NCBI RefSeq assembly: GCF_000526935.1
Contig: NZ_JAHA01000007.1
Coordinates: 62,001 to 126,000, forward strand
Length of the DNA: 64,000 nucleotides
Direction: 5' to 3'
Origin: Butyrivibrio sp. FCS014
GTDB taxonomy: Bacteria > Bacillota > Clostridia > Lachnospirales > Lachnospiraceae
A program made the position numbers and the translations under genes. Shown here one piece after another: positions 18,959 to 29,454 of the stretch (positions within the stretch are counted from its first letter, which is position 1; each line of letters begins with the position of its first letter). The notes below the pieces were generated by a model that was not told the origin of the DNA, did no database searches, and was given only the letters and a program-made list of their open reading frames with translations.

Positions 18959-19930
18959 ATGGCAGCTAAGCAGATTAAGACAATCGGCGTACTTACAAGC
19001 GGTGGCGATGCACCGGGCATGAATGCCGCAATCCGTGCGGTAGTCCGCAAGTCACTTGCCAACGGCCTTAGAGTAGTGGGCATCAAGAAAGGCTATCAGG
19101 GTCTTCTCAATGAGGAGATCATTGAGATGGACAGACGCAGCGTTTCCGACATCATCCAGAGAGGCGGTACAATTCTTGGAACCGCAAGATGCATGGAGTT
19201 CACAACACCTGAGGGACAGGCCAAGGGCGCTGAGATCTGCCGCAAGCATGGAATAGACGGAATGGTTGTTATCGGCGGCGACGGTTCATACCGCGGAGCT
19301 CAGAAGCTCTCTGCACAGGGGATCAACACAGTTGGTATTCCCGGAACCATCGACCTTGATATCGCCTGCACAGATTACACCATCGGATTCGATACAGCCA
19401 TCAACACAGCGATGGACGCTATCGACAAGATCCGTGATACTTCTTCCTCCCACGAGAGAGTCAGCATCGTAGAGGTTATGGGACGTCACGCAGGATACAT
19501 CGCACTGTGGTGCTCAATCGCCAACGGCGCAGACGACATCCTTCTTCCCGAGAAGTATGACTACAACGAGCAGCGCGTTATTGACAACATCATCGATAAC
19601 CGTAAGAAGGGCAAGACCCATCATATCATTGTAAATGCCGAGGGTATCGGACATTCAACCTCAATGGCACGTCGTATCGAGGCAGCTACAGGTCTTGAGA
19701 CCAGAGCTTCAATCCTTGGATACATGCAGCGTGGCGGAAGCCCTACCTGTAAGGACCGTGTATATGCTTCCATGATGGGATGCTATGCAGCAGATATCCT
19801 TGCAGCAGGCAAGACCAACAGGGTTGTAGGCTACAGAAACGGCCAGTTCGTTGACTACGATATCGATGAGGCCCTTGCAATGAAGAAGAACATCAACGAG
19901 TACATGTACGAGATCGCGCGTACAATCTGA
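18959..19930 (+). CDS. pfkA: ATP-dependent 6-phosphofructokinase
   Basis: A 323-residue glycolytic enzyme that phosphorylates fructose-6-phosphate. Visible motifs are GVLTSGGDAPGMNAAIRA (nucleotide loop), GGDGSYRGA (the Gly after GGD points to ATP rather than pyrophosphate) and the catalytic loop PGTIDLDIACTDYTIGFDTA. Most bacterial enzymes read TIDND here; this one has Leu in place of Asn, while both Asp residues are kept. MGRHAGYIAL and the C-terminal MQRGGSP motif are normal. Single gene with promoter and terminator. Confidence 0.96.
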   Translation: MAAKQIKTIGVLTSGGDAPGMNAAIRAVVRKSLANGLRVVGIKKGYQGLLNEEIIEMDRRSVSDIIQRGGTILGTARCMEFTTPEGQAKGAEICRKHGIDGMVVIGGDGSYRGAQKLSAQGINTVGIPGTIDLDIACTDYTIGFDTAINTAMDAIDKIRDTSSSHERVSIVEVMGRHAGYIALWCSIANGADDILLPEKYDYNEQRVIDNIIDNRKKGKTHHIIVNAEGIGHSTSMARRIEAATGLETRASILGYMQRGGSPTCKDRVYASMMGCYAADILAAGKTNRVVGYRNGQFVDYDIDEALAMKKNINEYMYEIARTI

Positions 19931-19985
19931 TGTCTGTCATCTGAAGCGGCGGGGATGACCTGTCATTCATATAACAAGAAATTAT

Positions 19986-20035
19986 GTGGACTTTTTTGCG
20001 CAGTGACTAGCACAAAACAAAAAAGTCCACTTTTT
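19986..20035 (+). terminator. pfkA terminator
   Basis: GTGGACTTTTTTG (19986-19998) pairs with CAAAAAAGTCCAC (20018-20030), followed by TTTTT. Confidence 0.85.
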
Positions 20036-20065
20036 CTATTTATGCGCATCTGCTAAAATTTCCTT

Positions 20066-21151
20066 ATGAAAACCCAAAACGAAGACAGCTACAAGAAAAG
20101 AATAGGCAGGCAGTACCTTTTGCTGATCCTGACTCTTATATTTGTCCTTATCACCCTGATCGCGGGAGCAGTGTTTTTCAGGCTCTACAGATCTGCCCTG
20201 GTGGCCAAGGCAGAGTCAAGGGTTTACGACAGATATTACGTAATGATCACGGATAATTACAAGTCTGATTTCTGGAAGTCCGTGTACAAGGGAGCGCTTG
20301 ATACCGCAAGGGAGGAGAATGCCTTTGTGGATCTTCTGGGAGAGCATTTCTCCAAGGACTATTCCGTGGAGGAGCTGATGGAGATTGCCATCGCCTCAAA
20401 GCCTGACGGAATAATGGTTTACGCCAACGAGACCTTGGAGATGTCGGCCCTTATCAACAGGGCGGTAAACGCAGGGATCCCGGTGGTCACCCTTTACGGC
20501 GACTGCACCAAATCCGACAGACTCAGCTTCGTTGGAGTGGGCAGCTACAGCATCGGCAAGATGTACGGCAGCCAGATCATAGATATCATTAAGGAAAAGA
20601 GACGAGAAGAGCTTTTGGAGTCCGAGACCATCGAGGACAGAAGCCAGGTTAAGATCACGGTACTTGTCAACTCGGATACCAAGGACGCCGGGCAGAACAT
20701 CATTATTTCCAGCCTTCAGGATACCATCTATCAGGGCAATGTCACCGACGCGGAGTTTGCGGTGTCAGTGGCGGCCATCGATAACACCAACAGCTTTTCC
20801 GTGGAGGAATCCATCAGGGATATTTTCCTTGGGGAGAATGTGCCCGATGTTATCGTATGCCTTGACGAGCAGAGTACGGACTGCACCTATCAGGCGGTGG
20901 TGGATTTTAATAAGGTTGGAGAGATCAGCATCCTTGGATACTACGGCTCCGAGACCATTATCAACGCCATAGACAGAGGCGGAATCTATGCCACTATATC
21001 AATAGATGCGGCCCAGCTCGGGGAATACAGTGTTACAGCTCTTTCCGATTTCCTGGAGTTTGGAACCACCAGCGAATATTACCTTGCGGACATAACTCTT
21101 ATAAATCAGGACAACGTGGATGAATACCGGAAGGAGGATGGAGATGAATAA
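20066..21151 (+). CDS. Membrane-anchored sugar-binding sensor protein (XylFII-like)
   Basis: A 361-residue protein with a short cytoplasmic head, one membrane helix (about residues 18-40) and an extracytoplasmic periplasmic-binding-protein fold of the RbsB/LacI type (segments SDFWKSVYKGALDTAREENAF, GIPVVTLYGDCT, INAIDRGGIYATISIDAAQLGE). It lacks a lipobox. In Clostridium beijerinckii, XylFII presents xylose to the LytS kinase, which drives YesN; the same order binding protein-kinase-regulator is found here. It overlaps the kinase start by 8 bases (ATGAATAA). The ligand is inferred to be a sugar only. Confidence 0.8.
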   Translation: MKTQNEDSYKKRIGRQYLLLILTLIFVLITLIAGAVFFRLYRSALVAKAESRVYDRYYVMITDNYKSDFWKSVYKGALDTAREENAFVDLLGEHFSKDYSVEELMEIAIASKPDGIMVYANETLEMSALINRAVNAGIPVVTLYGDCTKSDRLSFVGVGSYSIGKMYGSQIIDIIKEKRREELLESETIEDRSQVKITVLVNSDTKDAGQNIIISSLQDTIYQGNVTDAEFAVSVAAIDNTNSFSVEESIRDIFLGENVPDVIVCLDEQSTDCTYQAVVDFNKVGEISILGYYGSETIINAIDRGGIYATISIDAAQLGEYSVTALSDFLEFGTTSEYYLADITLINQDNVDEYRKEDGDE

Positions 21152-22631
21152 ATTCCTCAACCGCCCCCTTCAGTTCAAGATCATCAGCGTCTGTATTTTT
21201 GCCAACGTAATTATCTTCATAGTAAATATCTTTTTGATCCTGGGCATCAACAGCATGTCCGAGGATATGGAGATGGTCTATCAGGATAACCGCTCCTTGA
21301 ACCAGCTCTCCGAGGCTATGACCAAGGTTCAGGACTCCATGACCGCTTACCTTAGTTCCAAGACCAGCGAGTCCTTGGAGGAGTACTACAGGGATGCCCA
21401 GCATTTCTCGGATCTTTCCCTAACACTTAATGACTCCGTAACGGACCTTGCCTACAGCAGGATGGAGAGAAACATAAGGTACATGTCCCAGAATTACCTT
21501 CAGGAAGTAGCCCAGACCATCGAGGCCAAAAGAGGACGTAACGTCGAAAAATACAGGTCTTTTTACGAGAGCAGCACAAGGCTCTACGAGGACATCGATG
21601 ACTATATCACAAGCCTTAACCTGGAGCTTTTCGTTATCAACTCCGAGAACTATCTGACCCTTTCAAGGGCGTTCAGAAGGTTCGAGGTCATCGGCGTCGG
21701 CGTAATGACCCTTGTCATGATAGGAAACGTAATCCTGGTTACAAGCTTTGTTACCACGGTTATCATGCCCCTTAAGAACCTGGCGAATACCGCCAACGAA
21801 GTTTCGGAGGGTAATTTCGACGCCAACATACCGCCGGCTCTTTACCATGATGAGGTGGGAATCGTTATCAATGCCTTCAGCAAGATGGTTGTCAGCATCA
21901 AGGACTACATCGAGAGGCTCAAGGAGAGTATGGAGAAGGAACGCTACATGCAGGAAAAAGAGCTGCTGATGGAGGCGCACCTCAAAGACGCCCAGCTTAA
22001 GTACCTGCAGGCACAGATCAATCCCCATTTCCTTTTCAACACCCTGAATGCGGGAGCGCAGCTTGCCATGATGGAGGGGGCTGACAGGACCTACGAGTAC
22101 GTTCAGACCGTTGCGGACTTTTTCAGGTATAATGTACAGAGCCAGAAAAGAGATGTCACCATCAGGGACGAAGTGACGCTGGTGGACAACTATATAAGAA
22201 TTCTTAACGTAAGATTTTCCGGGGACATCGGCTACGAGAAGCAGGTTGACGAAAGACTCCTTGACCACATTATGCCAAGCATGATACTCCAGCCCATTGT
22301 TGAGAATGCGGTAAACCACGGCATCAGGGAGATGGCCGGGGCAGGTAAGATAATGCTCCGGGTCTACAGAGAGGATGATATCGTATGCATCAGCATCAGG
22401 GATAACGGCAAGGGAATCAGCAAGGAAACCATTGATCAGCTGCTGAGCGGAAGCTTCAGTCACATAGAAGACAGCTATGACAACAACGGAATAGGAATGG
22501 ACAACGTTATTTCCAGGATCAGGATCTTTGCCGGGGCGGAGGATGCCATCGACATCATCAGCTACGGCGAGAACAAGGGGTGCGAGGTCATCATAAGACT
22601 TCCTTTGGGAGGAGAAGAATGTATAGAGTGA
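21144..22631 (+). CDS. Sensor histidine kinase, YesM/LytS type
   Basis: A 495-residue kinase: a transmembrane helix near residues 14-38, an extracytoplasmic helical domain, a second helix (about 185-205), HAMP (LKNLANTANEVSEGNFD), a His_kinase domain with QINPHFLFNTLN (phospho-acceptor His), and HATPase motifs VENAVNHGI, DNGKGIS and GIGMDNV. The ATG at 21144 is best placed after AAGGAGG; another ATG lies two codons upstream. It is likely to sense through the preceding binding protein and to phosphorylate the next gene's product. Confidence 0.93.
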   Translation: MNKFLNRPLQFKIISVCIFANVIIFIVNIFLILGINSMSEDMEMVYQDNRSLNQLSEAMTKVQDSMTAYLSSKTSESLEEYYRDAQHFSDLSLTLNDSVTDLAYSRMERNIRYMSQNYLQEVAQTIEAKRGRNVEKYRSFYESSTRLYEDIDDYITSLNLELFVINSENYLTLSRAFRRFEVIGVGVMTLVMIGNVILVTSFVTTVIMPLKNLANTANEVSEGNFDANIPPALYHDEVGIVINAFSKMVVSIKDYIERLKESMEKERYMQEKELLMEAHLKDAQLKYLQAQINPHFLFNTLNAGAQLAMMEGADRTYEYVQTVADFFRYNVQSQKRDVTIRDEVTLVDNYIRILNVRFSGDIGYEKQVDERLLDHIMPSMILQPIVENAVNHGIREMAGAGKIMLRVYREDDIVCISIRDNGKGISKETIDQLLSGSFSHIEDSYDNNGIGMDNVISRIRIFAGAEDAIDIISYGENKGCEVIIRLPLGGEECIE

Positions 22632-24220
22632 TGGTGGCGGATGACGAAGGCATCGTCATCGATTCCATGAAATTCATAATAGAAAAAGAGTTTGGCGACA
22701 GCTGCCAGGTGGAATGCGCCAAGAGCGGCAGGAGCGTAGTTGAGCTGGCGGAGAACTTCAGGCCCGACATTGCGGTCATCGACATTCACATGCCCGGCAT
22801 CAACGGCATCGACGCCATAAGGGAGATGAAGCAGTTCTGCACCAACACCGTGTTCATCGTAATGTCCGCCTATGACAAGTTCGACTACGCCAAGGAGGCC
22901 ATTGCCCTGGGTGTTATGGAGTACATCACCAAGCCCATGGAGAAGATGAAGGTGGTGGCAGTCCTCAAAAGAGCCATGGCCCAGATAGACGGAGACAGGC
23001 AGAAGCGCAGCAACGACCTTCTTATTAAAGAGAAGCTTGAGACCGTGGAGCCCATCATAGAGAACGGCCTTATTTATGACATTCTTTTGCAGGAGCATTT
23101 TGAGGAGGATGTGAACAACTACAAGACCATTCTTGGAATCACCGAGAACTACGGCTGTATGATGGCCATTATCTGCGGAGATTCCCAGGAGGGCAGCAGG
23201 ATGACCAACGCCATCGGAAGCTCCGTTAAGATCTCCGGCAAGTACCACGAGATCCGTGAAGGCGTCAAATCCTACTTCAACTGCAAGATCGGAAACGTGA
23301 TGTCCAACAAGATCGCGGTGCTGATCCCCTGCAACGAGTCCAGGATCGAGTACAACGAAAGAACCGAGATGATCGACAGGGCAAGAGAACTGGCCCGTTT
23401 CCTTCGCAAAAAAACCGACATAAGCTTCAGGATCGGAATCGGCGGAGTAAAGCCTCTTAGGGAACTTGGAGATTCCTACAGGGAGGCCCTGAACGCGCTT
23501 ATAGCAACAACAGGTTCCGTAGCTCATGTGGATGACCTTGTCATCCCCTGCGACTACGACGAGGATTATCCCAAGAACCTTGAAAAACCGCTGTTTGAAG
23601 CCATCGCCAAGGGCGACCTCAACGAGGCTCAGGTGATGGTTGATAAGTACGGAGACTGGATGTGTCAGAAGGCCGGGGACGGGGATCTTATGTCAATGAG
23701 GCTCAAGACCCTGGAGTTTGCCCTTTACGCCGAACACATCGCCTACCAGAACGGCGGTCAGACCTACCACTATTCCGGAAGGAAGGACTATCTGCCCCAG
23801 ATCATGGAGCTTGAGACGCCAGGGGAGATACGGGACTGGTTTTCGGAAAAGATAATGAGCGCCTGCCGAAACGTTGTGAGCAAGCGCGAGGAGCGCTCCG
23901 GCGACATCATAAGGAATGCAAAGAGGTATATTGAGGACAACTTTGACAAGGACATCTCCCTGGACGACGTATCCAGGGTGGTGAACATCTCCCCTTACTA
24001 TTTCAGCAAGGTCTTCAAGGAGGAGAGCGGCCTCAATTTCATCGAATACCTGACCAACATCAGGATAGAGAAGGCAAAAGAGCTGTTGGAGAATTCCGGA
24101 CTTTCCATCAAGGAGATATGTCTCTCCTGTGGATATACGGATCCCAACTATTTCAGCAGGAGTTTCAAGAAGAACGTAGGGGTAACTCCTACTGAGTACA
24201 AGGAGAAACTGAATGTATGA
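22619..24220 (+). CDS. AraC-type response regulator, YesN family
   Basis: A 533-residue regulator: an N-terminal receiver domain (VMVADDEGIVIDSM, acceptor Asp in VIDIHMPG, Lys in YITKPMEK), a long middle region, and a C-terminal AraC double helix-turn-helix (ISLDDVSRVVNISPYYFSKVFK; SIKEICLSCGYTDPNYFSRSF). The start overlaps the kinase stop by 13 bases, showing translational coupling. Probable targets are the adjoining chvE-mmsA-mmsB operon and this operon itself. Confidence 0.94.
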   Translation: MYRVMVADDEGIVIDSMKFIIEKEFGDSCQVECAKSGRSVVELAENFRPDIAVIDIHMPGINGIDAIREMKQFCTNTVFIVMSAYDKFDYAKEAIALGVMEYITKPMEKMKVVAVLKRAMAQIDGDRQKRSNDLLIKEKLETVEPIIENGLIYDILLQEHFEEDVNNYKTILGITENYGCMMAIICGDSQEGSRMTNAIGSSVKISGKYHEIREGVKSYFNCKIGNVMSNKIAVLIPCNESRIEYNERTEMIDRARELARFLRKKTDISFRIGIGGVKPLRELGDSYREALNALIATTGSVAHVDDLVIPCDYDEDYPKNLEKPLFEAIAKGDLNEAQVMVDKYGDWMCQKAGDGDLMSMRLKTLEFALYAEHIAYQNGGQTYHYSGRKDYLPQIMELETPGEIRDWFSEKIMSACRNVVSKREERSGDIIRNAKRYIEDNFDKDISLDDVSRVVNISPYYFSKVFKEESGLNFIEYLTNIRIEKAKELLENSGLSIKEICLSCGYTDPNYFSRSFKKNVGVTPTEYKEKLNV

Positions 24221-25290
24221 AAAAGAAGGTTAAGGGGCTATTGGGGATGGCACTGGCCATGGCGCTTCTTGTCATGTGCCTTGGCGGGTGCGGCGCTGCT
24301 TCTCAGGGCGATACCGACATGACGGCAGATGACGGCGACAAGATACAGATCGGCATGAGCTTTGACTCTTTTGTCATAGAGCGATGGCAGAGAGACCGTG
24401 ATGTATTTGTTTCCGCGGCAAAAGAGCTGGGTGCGGAAGTCAACATCCAGAATGCCAACGGGGATGTGCAGCAGCAAAAAGATCACATCGACTACTTTAT
24501 AAAGAAGGGAATGGATGTCATTGTTATAATCAGCATCGATCCCGATGAACTGGTGGATTCCGTCAGGAAGGCTCAGGATGTGGGGATAAAGGTCATCGCC
24601 TACGACCGTCCCATTCCCAAAGCATTGGTGGACCTCTATATCTCTTTTGACAATGAAAAAGTCGGAGAGCTTATGGGAGAAGCTATGGTAAAGGCAGGTC
24701 TTGACGAGGGAGGCAAGGCAGTGATGATCTGCGGATCACCCAAGGACAGGAACGTGCCCATGGTGGACGGCGGCTTTAAGGCTGTTATGAGCGACAACGA
24801 TGTGGAGATCCTTGATGAGTACTACTGCGACGGCTGGAAGGCCGAGCTGGCGGGAGACTATGTCTACAACAATCCCGACAGGATCGAGGAAGCGGACGCC
24901 ATCATGTGCGGCAACGACGACCTTGCCAGCAGAGTGGTGTATGCCCTTGCCGAGAAGAGAATGGCGGGAAAAAAGCTGGTGGTAGGCCAGGACGCCGATC
25001 TTGAAGCCTGTCAGAGGATAGTTGAGGGTACTCAGCTGATGACCGTTTACAAGCCCATCGAGAAGCTGGCCCAGAAGGCGGCGGAGGCAGCAGTCAGCCT
25101 TGCCAAGGGAGAAGAACTGCAGGGGGACGATGTATCGGAGTATGTGGGTGAAGCCGGCAAGGTTCCGTATCTTAAGATAGAGCCCATCGCCGTTACCCAG
25201 GACAACATCGATGAGGTGATCATAGGCAGCGGATTCCATCTGAAAGAGGATGTATACCTGAATGTTCCGGGGAAGATGCCGCCCAACTGA
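24217..25290 (+). CDS. Sugar-binding lipoprotein (RbsB/XylF family)
   Basis: A 357-residue lipoprotein with lipobox LGGC (Cys near residue 25) and a type I binding-protein fold (IGMSFDSFVIERWQRDRDVF, VIAYDRPIPKALVDLYISFD, GQDADLEACQRIVEG). It overlaps the regulator stop by ATGA, so it is translated with the two-component system rather than with a permease. It may be a second sensor ligand carrier or feed the transporter encoded just downstream. Confidence 0.88.
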   Translation: MKKKVKGLLGMALAMALLVMCLGGCGAASQGDTDMTADDGDKIQIGMSFDSFVIERWQRDRDVFVSAAKELGAEVNIQNANGDVQQQKDHIDYFIKKGMDVIVIISIDPDELVDSVRKAQDVGIKVIAYDRPIPKALVDLYISFDNEKVGELMGEAMVKAGLDEGGKAVMICGSPKDRNVPMVDGGFKAVMSDNDVEILDEYYCDGWKAELAGDYVYNNPDRIEEADAIMCGNDDLASRVVYALAEKRMAGKKLVVGQDADLEACQRIVEGTQLMTVYKPIEKLAQKAAEAAVSLAKGEELQGDDVSEYVGEAGKVPYLKIEPIAVTQDNIDEVIIGSGFHLKEDVYLNVPGKMPPN

Positions 25291-25340
25291 CAGAAATTTA
25301 GTTTCACTTTAAAGGACTAATAGCAAAATATTGTTACATT

Positions 25341-25379
25341 AAAGCTGTGCTTGCAAAAAAATGCTAGCACAGCTTTTTT
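25341..25379 (+). terminator. Terminator of the sensor operon
   Basis: AAAGCTGTGCT (25341-25351) pairs with AGCACAGCTTT (25366-25376), followed by TTTT. It separates the sensing operon from the transport operon. Confidence 0.85.
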
Positions 25380-25507
25380 ATGAAAGAATACAACTTAAAA
25401 ATGTGCTACAAGTCGTAAATCATTCCTATTTGTTCTATGGTAAATTGAATCATGTAAAGAGCAGACATTCGTCTGTATAAACCAATCCAAAAAGGGAGGA
25501 TTACTAA

Positions 25508-26590
25508 ATGAAGAAGAAAATTTTAAGCGGTATTCTTTCAGTATTACTGGCAGCTTCCATGCTGGTTGGATGCGGCGGCGCAGCAGCTCCTGCATCTTCA
25601 TCAGGATCAGCTTCAGGTAAGATCGGTGTAGCAATGCCTACAAAGGATCTTCAGAGATGGAACCAGGACGGTGCCAACATGGAGAAACAGCTCAAGGAAG
25701 CTGGCTACGATGTTGACCTTCAGTATGCATCAAACGATATCGCAACTCAGGTTTCTCAGATTGAGAACATGATCTCTTCAGGAGCAAAGGTTCTCGTAAT
25801 CGCATCTATCGATGGTGATTCACTTGGAACAGTTCTTGCACAGGCTAAGGAGCAGGGCATCAAGGTTATCGCATATGACCGTCTGATCATGAACTCCGAC
25901 GCTGTTTCCTACTACGCTACATTCGATAACTACATGGTAGGAACAAAGCAGGGCGAGTACATCAAGCAGCAGCTTGATCTCGACAATGCAGCAGGTCCTT
26001 TCAACCTTGAGATTTTCACAGGTGACCCCGGTGACAACAACGCAAGATTCTTCTACGGCGGTGCTCTCGACGTTCTTAAGCCTTACATCGACAGCGGCAA
26101 GCTGGTTGTTCAGTCAGGTCAGGTTGATTTCGATAACGTAGCTACAGCTAACTGGTCAACAGAGAATGCACAGGCTAGAATGGATGCCATCATTTCTGCT
26201 AACTATGCTGACGGAACAAAGCTTGATGCAGTTCTTTGCTCAAATGACTCAACAGCACTCGGTGTTACAAACTCACTTACAGCTAACTACACAGGTGAGT
26301 GGCCTATCATCACAGGTCAGGACTGTGACGTTGCTAACGTTAAGAACATGATCGCCGGCAAGCAGTCAATGTCTATCTTCAAGGATACACGTACACTTGC
26401 TGCTAAGACAGTTGAGATGGTTGACGCTATCATGAAGGGAACAGAGGCTCCCGTTAATGATACAAAGACATATGACAACGGCACAGGCGTTATCCCTTCA
26501 TACCTTTGCGAGCCCGTATTCGCAGACGTAAACAACTACAAAGAGCTTCTTATTGATTCCGGCTATTACACAGAGGATCAGCTTAAGTAA
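25508..26590 (+). CDS. chvE: Multiple-monosaccharide ABC transporter substrate-binding lipoprotein
   Basis: A 360-residue lipoprotein: lipobox VGC (Cys near residue 22), a Ser/Ala linker, then a ChvE/XylF-type fold (IGVAMPTKDLQRWNQDGANM, VIAYDRLIMNSDAVSYYATFDN, FTGDPGDNNARFFYGGA). ChvE-like proteins bind aldoses such as galactose, xylose and arabinose. Start follows GGGAGGA. Codon choice is strongly biased, consistent with high expression. A GC-rich hairpin follows the stop, as is common after abundant binding proteins. Confidence 0.92.
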   Translation: MKKKILSGILSVLLAASMLVGCGGAAAPASSSGSASGKIGVAMPTKDLQRWNQDGANMEKQLKEAGYDVDLQYASNDIATQVSQIENMISSGAKVLVIASIDGDSLGTVLAQAKEQGIKVIAYDRLIMNSDAVSYYATFDNYMVGTKQGEYIKQQLDLDNAAGPFNLEIFTGDPGDNNARFFYGGALDVLKPYIDSGKLVVQSGQVDFDNVATANWSTENAQARMDAIISANYADGTKLDAVLCSNDSTALGVTNSLTANYTGEWPIITGQDCDVANVKNMIAGKQSMSIFKDTRTLAAKTVEMVDAIMKGTEAPVNDTKTYDNGTGVIPSYLCEPVFADVNNYKELLIDSGYYTEDQLK

Positions 26591-26618
26591 AACCTCTTAT
26601 TTTCCCAAATTGAACAAA

Positions 26619-26642
26619 GGGCGGGCCTTAGACGACCCGCCC
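26619..26642 (+). other. Intra-operon GC-rich hairpin
   Basis: GGGCGGG (26619-26625) pairs with CCCGCCC (26636-26642) with no T run after it. It lies between the binding-protein and ATPase genes. It probably protects the chvE message or partly attenuates, giving more binding protein than transporter. Confidence 0.6.
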
Positions 26643-26688
26643 TATGTTCGCTCTAAAAAGAAAAGCAATAAGATAGGAGGAGGGCAAA

Positions 26689-28242
26689 GTGGCACAGATA
26701 TTGCTGGAAATGAAAAATATCACCAAGACCTTCCCTGGTGTTAAAGCCTTAGATAATGTAAATCTTCAGGTAGAACAAGGCGAGATCCATGCGCTGGTTG
26801 GTGAAAATGGTGCAGGAAAATCCACCCTTATGAACGTGCTTAGCGGAGTGTATCCCTATGGTTCATATGAGGGGGATATTATTTATGATGGTCAGGTTTG
26901 TCAGTTCAACCAGATCAAAGACAGTGAGGCAAAGGGTATAGTTATCATCCATCAGGAGCTTGCTCTTATACCTTACATGACAATTGCGGAAAATATGTTC
27001 CTGGGGAATGAGAGAGGACAGAAGTACAAGATTGACTGGCACGAAACAAACTCGCTTGCCAGAGAGTATCTGGACGTCGTAGGACTTAAGGAGAATACTC
27101 AGACTCTTATTAAGGACATCGGTGTAGGTAAGCAGCAGCTTGTTGAAATAGCGAAGGCTCTTTCCAAGGATGCAAGACTTCTTATCCTTGACGAGCCCAC
27201 ATCTTCACTTAATGAGACAGATTCAAAGGCACTTCTTGATCTGCTTCTTAAGCTGAAGGCAGAAAGAGGTCTTACCTCTATCATTATTTCTCATAAGCTC
27301 AATGAGGTTTCTTATGTTGCCGATAAGATCACCGTTATCAGAGACGGTGCAACTATCGAGACTCTTACAAAGGGTGTAGACGATCTCTCCGAGAGCCGTA
27401 TCATCAAGGGCATGGTTGGTCGTGAGATCTCCGACAGATTCCCTAAGAGAGAGTCCCACATCGGCGAAGTAATGATGGAAGTAAAGAACTGGAACGTTTA
27501 TCATCCTTTACAGAAGGAAAGAAAAGTCGTTGACAACGTAAATATTTATGTAAGAAGAGGCGAAGTTCTCGGTATCTCAGGTCTTATGGGCGCCGGAAGA
27601 ACAGAGCTTGCCATGAGCATATTTGGGAAAAGCTATGGGGAAAATATATCGGGTCAGACTTTTATAAACGGCAAAGAAGTCCATATGAATACGGTAAGCA
27701 GTGCTATCCGCAATGGACTTGCATATGTAACGGAAGACAGAAAGGGTAACGGACTTATCCTGTCCAATCCCATAAAGATCAATACAACTCTTGCCAACCT
27801 TGATGATGTCAGCAATCACAAGGTTATCGACAAGCATAAAGAGTACAATGTAGCAGTAGAGTATAAGGAAAAGCTCAAGACCAAATGTCCTACAGTAGAG
27901 CAGAACGTAGGAAACTTAAGCGGTGGTAACCAGCAGAAGGTCCTTCTTGCAAAGTGGATGTTTGCGGATCCCGAGATCCTTATTCTTGATGAGCCTACAA
28001 GAGGTATCGACGTAGGTGCCAAGTACGAGATCTACTGCATCATAAATCAGCTGGTAGCTGAGGGTAAGTCAGTAATCATGATTTCTTCAGAGCTTCCTGA
28101 GATTCTTGGTATGTGCGACAGAATATACGTAATGAATGAAGGAAAAATGGTTGGGGAGCTTGATGCAAAAGACGCGACCCAGGAAAAGATCATGACTTAT
28201 ATATTACAGTCATCCGCAGAGAAGGAGGAGAATCATGAATAA
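26689..28242 (+). CDS. mmsA: Multiple-monosaccharide ABC transporter ATPase
   Basis: A 517-residue protein with two tandem ATPase domains: first Walker [17 protein letters not shown], Walker [13 protein letters not shown]; second half with degenerate Walker A ([16 protein letters not shown]), signature [14 protein letters not shown] and [13 protein letters not shown]. This matches GguA/MglA/XylG. GTG start at 26689 after GGAGGAGGG. The stop overlaps the permease start by 8 bases. It energises sugar import with chvE and mmsB. Confidence 0.94.
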   Translation: MAQILLEMKNITKTFPGVKALDNVNLQVEQGEIHALVGENGAGKSTLMNVLSGVYPYGSYEGDIIYDGQVCQFNQIKDSEAKGIVIIHQELALIPYMTIAENMFLGNERGQKYKIDWHETNSLAREYLDVVGLKENTQTLIKDIGVGKQQLVEIAKALSKDARLLILDEPTSSLNETDSKALLDLLLKLKAERGLTSIIISHKLNEVSYVADKITVIRDGATIETLTKGVDDLSESRIIKGMVGREISDRFPKRESHIGEVMMEVKNWNVYHPLQKERKVVDNVNIYVRRGEVLGISGLMGAGRTELAMSIFGKSYGENISGQTFINGKEVHMNTVSSAIRNGLAYVTEDRKGNGLILSNPIKINTTLANLDDVSNHKVIDKHKEYNVAVEYKEKLKTKCPTVEQNVGNLSGGNQQKVLLAKWMFADPEILILDEPTRGIDVGAKYEIYCIINQLVAEGKSVIMISSELPEILGMCDRIYVMNEGKMVGELDAKDATQEKIMTYILQSSAEKEENHE

Positions 28243-29428
28243 AGAATCAGTTTTGGGATTTTTGAAAAAGAACACGATGATCATTGTTCTCGTCATCGTA
28301 GTTGCATTTTTCTCAATGCAGACAGGCGGAGCAATCCTGCTTCCCATGAACGTAAGTAACCTGATCTCACAGAATGCATACGTATTTGTTCTTGCAACAG
28401 GTATGCTGCTGTGTATCTTAACCGGTGGTAACATCGACCTTTCCGTTGGATCTGTTGTGTGCTTCGTAGGTGCGGTAGGTGCGGTTCTTATGATGAACCT
28501 TAATGTACCTGTATGGCTTTCAATCATTATCATGGTTCTCATCGGAACAGCTATCGGTGCTTTCCAGGGCTTCTGGATCGCCTTTGTAAGAATTCCTCCT
28601 TTCATCGTAACACTGGCAGGAATGCTTGTATTCAGAGGGCTTTCAAACGTAGTGCTCAACGGTCTTACCGTTTCAATCGGAGACAAGGTTGGCTTTGTAA
28701 ACCTCTTCGGCGGCGGTGCAAACTGCTATATCCCCGATTACATCGGAGGCCAGGGCGGACTTAACATGACCTGTCTTATCGCAGGTATTCTTGCAGCAGT
28801 TTGTCTGGTTGTTGTTCAGGTAATGGGCCGTATCAAGAAAAAGAACTCCGGATATGAGCTGGAAGCTGTTTGGACCTTCACTCTTAAGCTGGTAGTACTT
28901 GCAGGTGTTCTTGTAGCATTTGCTTACAGACTTGCTCAGCACAAAGGTATCCCTTCAGTTCTCATCTGGGTTATCATCGTAGTATTCGTTTACGGTTACA
29001 TCACCTCCAACACCACGGTTGGCCGTTACTTCTACGCAGTGGGCGGTAACGAGAAGGCAACAAAGCTTTCCGGTATCGATACAAACAGAGTTTATTTCCT
29101 TGCTTACACAAACATGGGCTTCCTTGCAGCTCTTGCAGGAATGATCACCATCGCAAGACTTACATCCGCTCAGCCCACATACGGCCAGAACTACGAGATG
29201 GACGCCATCGGTTCCTGCTTCATCGGTGGAGCATCAGCTTACGGTGGAATCGGAACAGTTCCCGGCGTTATCGTAGGTGCGGTTCTCATGGGTGTTATCA
29301 ACCTCGGTATGTCACTGATGGGCGTTGATGCCAACATGCAGAAAGTTGTAAAGGGTGTCGTTCTTCTTGCAGCTGTTATCTTCGACGTAGTATCAAAGCG
29401 TGGCGGCAAGATGATCGTAAAGAACTGA
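28235..29428 (+). CDS. mmsB: Multiple-monosaccharide ABC transporter permease
   Basis: A 397-residue integral membrane protein of the GguB/XylH type with about 10-11 hydrophobic segments. Typical stretches are [54 protein letters not shown] and [18 protein letters not shown]. The start overlaps mmsA by 8 bases after GGAGGAG. It forms the membrane channel of the sugar importer. Confidence 0.94.
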   Translation: MNKESVLGFLKKNTMIIVLVIVVAFFSMQTGGAILLPMNVSNLISQNAYVFVLATGMLLCILTGGNIDLSVGSVVCFVGAVGAVLMMNLNVPVWLSIIIMVLIGTAIGAFQGFWIAFVRIPPFIVTLAGMLVFRGLSNVVLNGLTVSIGDKVGFVNLFGGGANCYIPDYIGGQGGLNMTCLIAGILAAVCLVVVQVMGRIKKKNSGYELEAVWTFTLKLVVLAGVLVAFAYRLAQHKGIPSVLIWVIIVVFVYGYITSNTTVGRYFYAVGGNEKATKLSGIDTNRVYFLAYTNMGFLAALAGMITIARLTSAQPTYGQNYEMDAIGSCFIGGASAYGGIGTVPGVIVGAVLMGVINLGMSLMGVDANMQKVVKGVVLLAAVIFDVVSKRGGKMIVKN

Positions 29429-29454
29429 TAATCAAATCAGAAATATGGGGTTAC

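Noticed and set aside
21663-22463. Long reverse frame inside the histidine kinase gene
   Set aside because: The plus-strand kinase has all motifs; the reverse frame is a codon-bias shadow with no family features.
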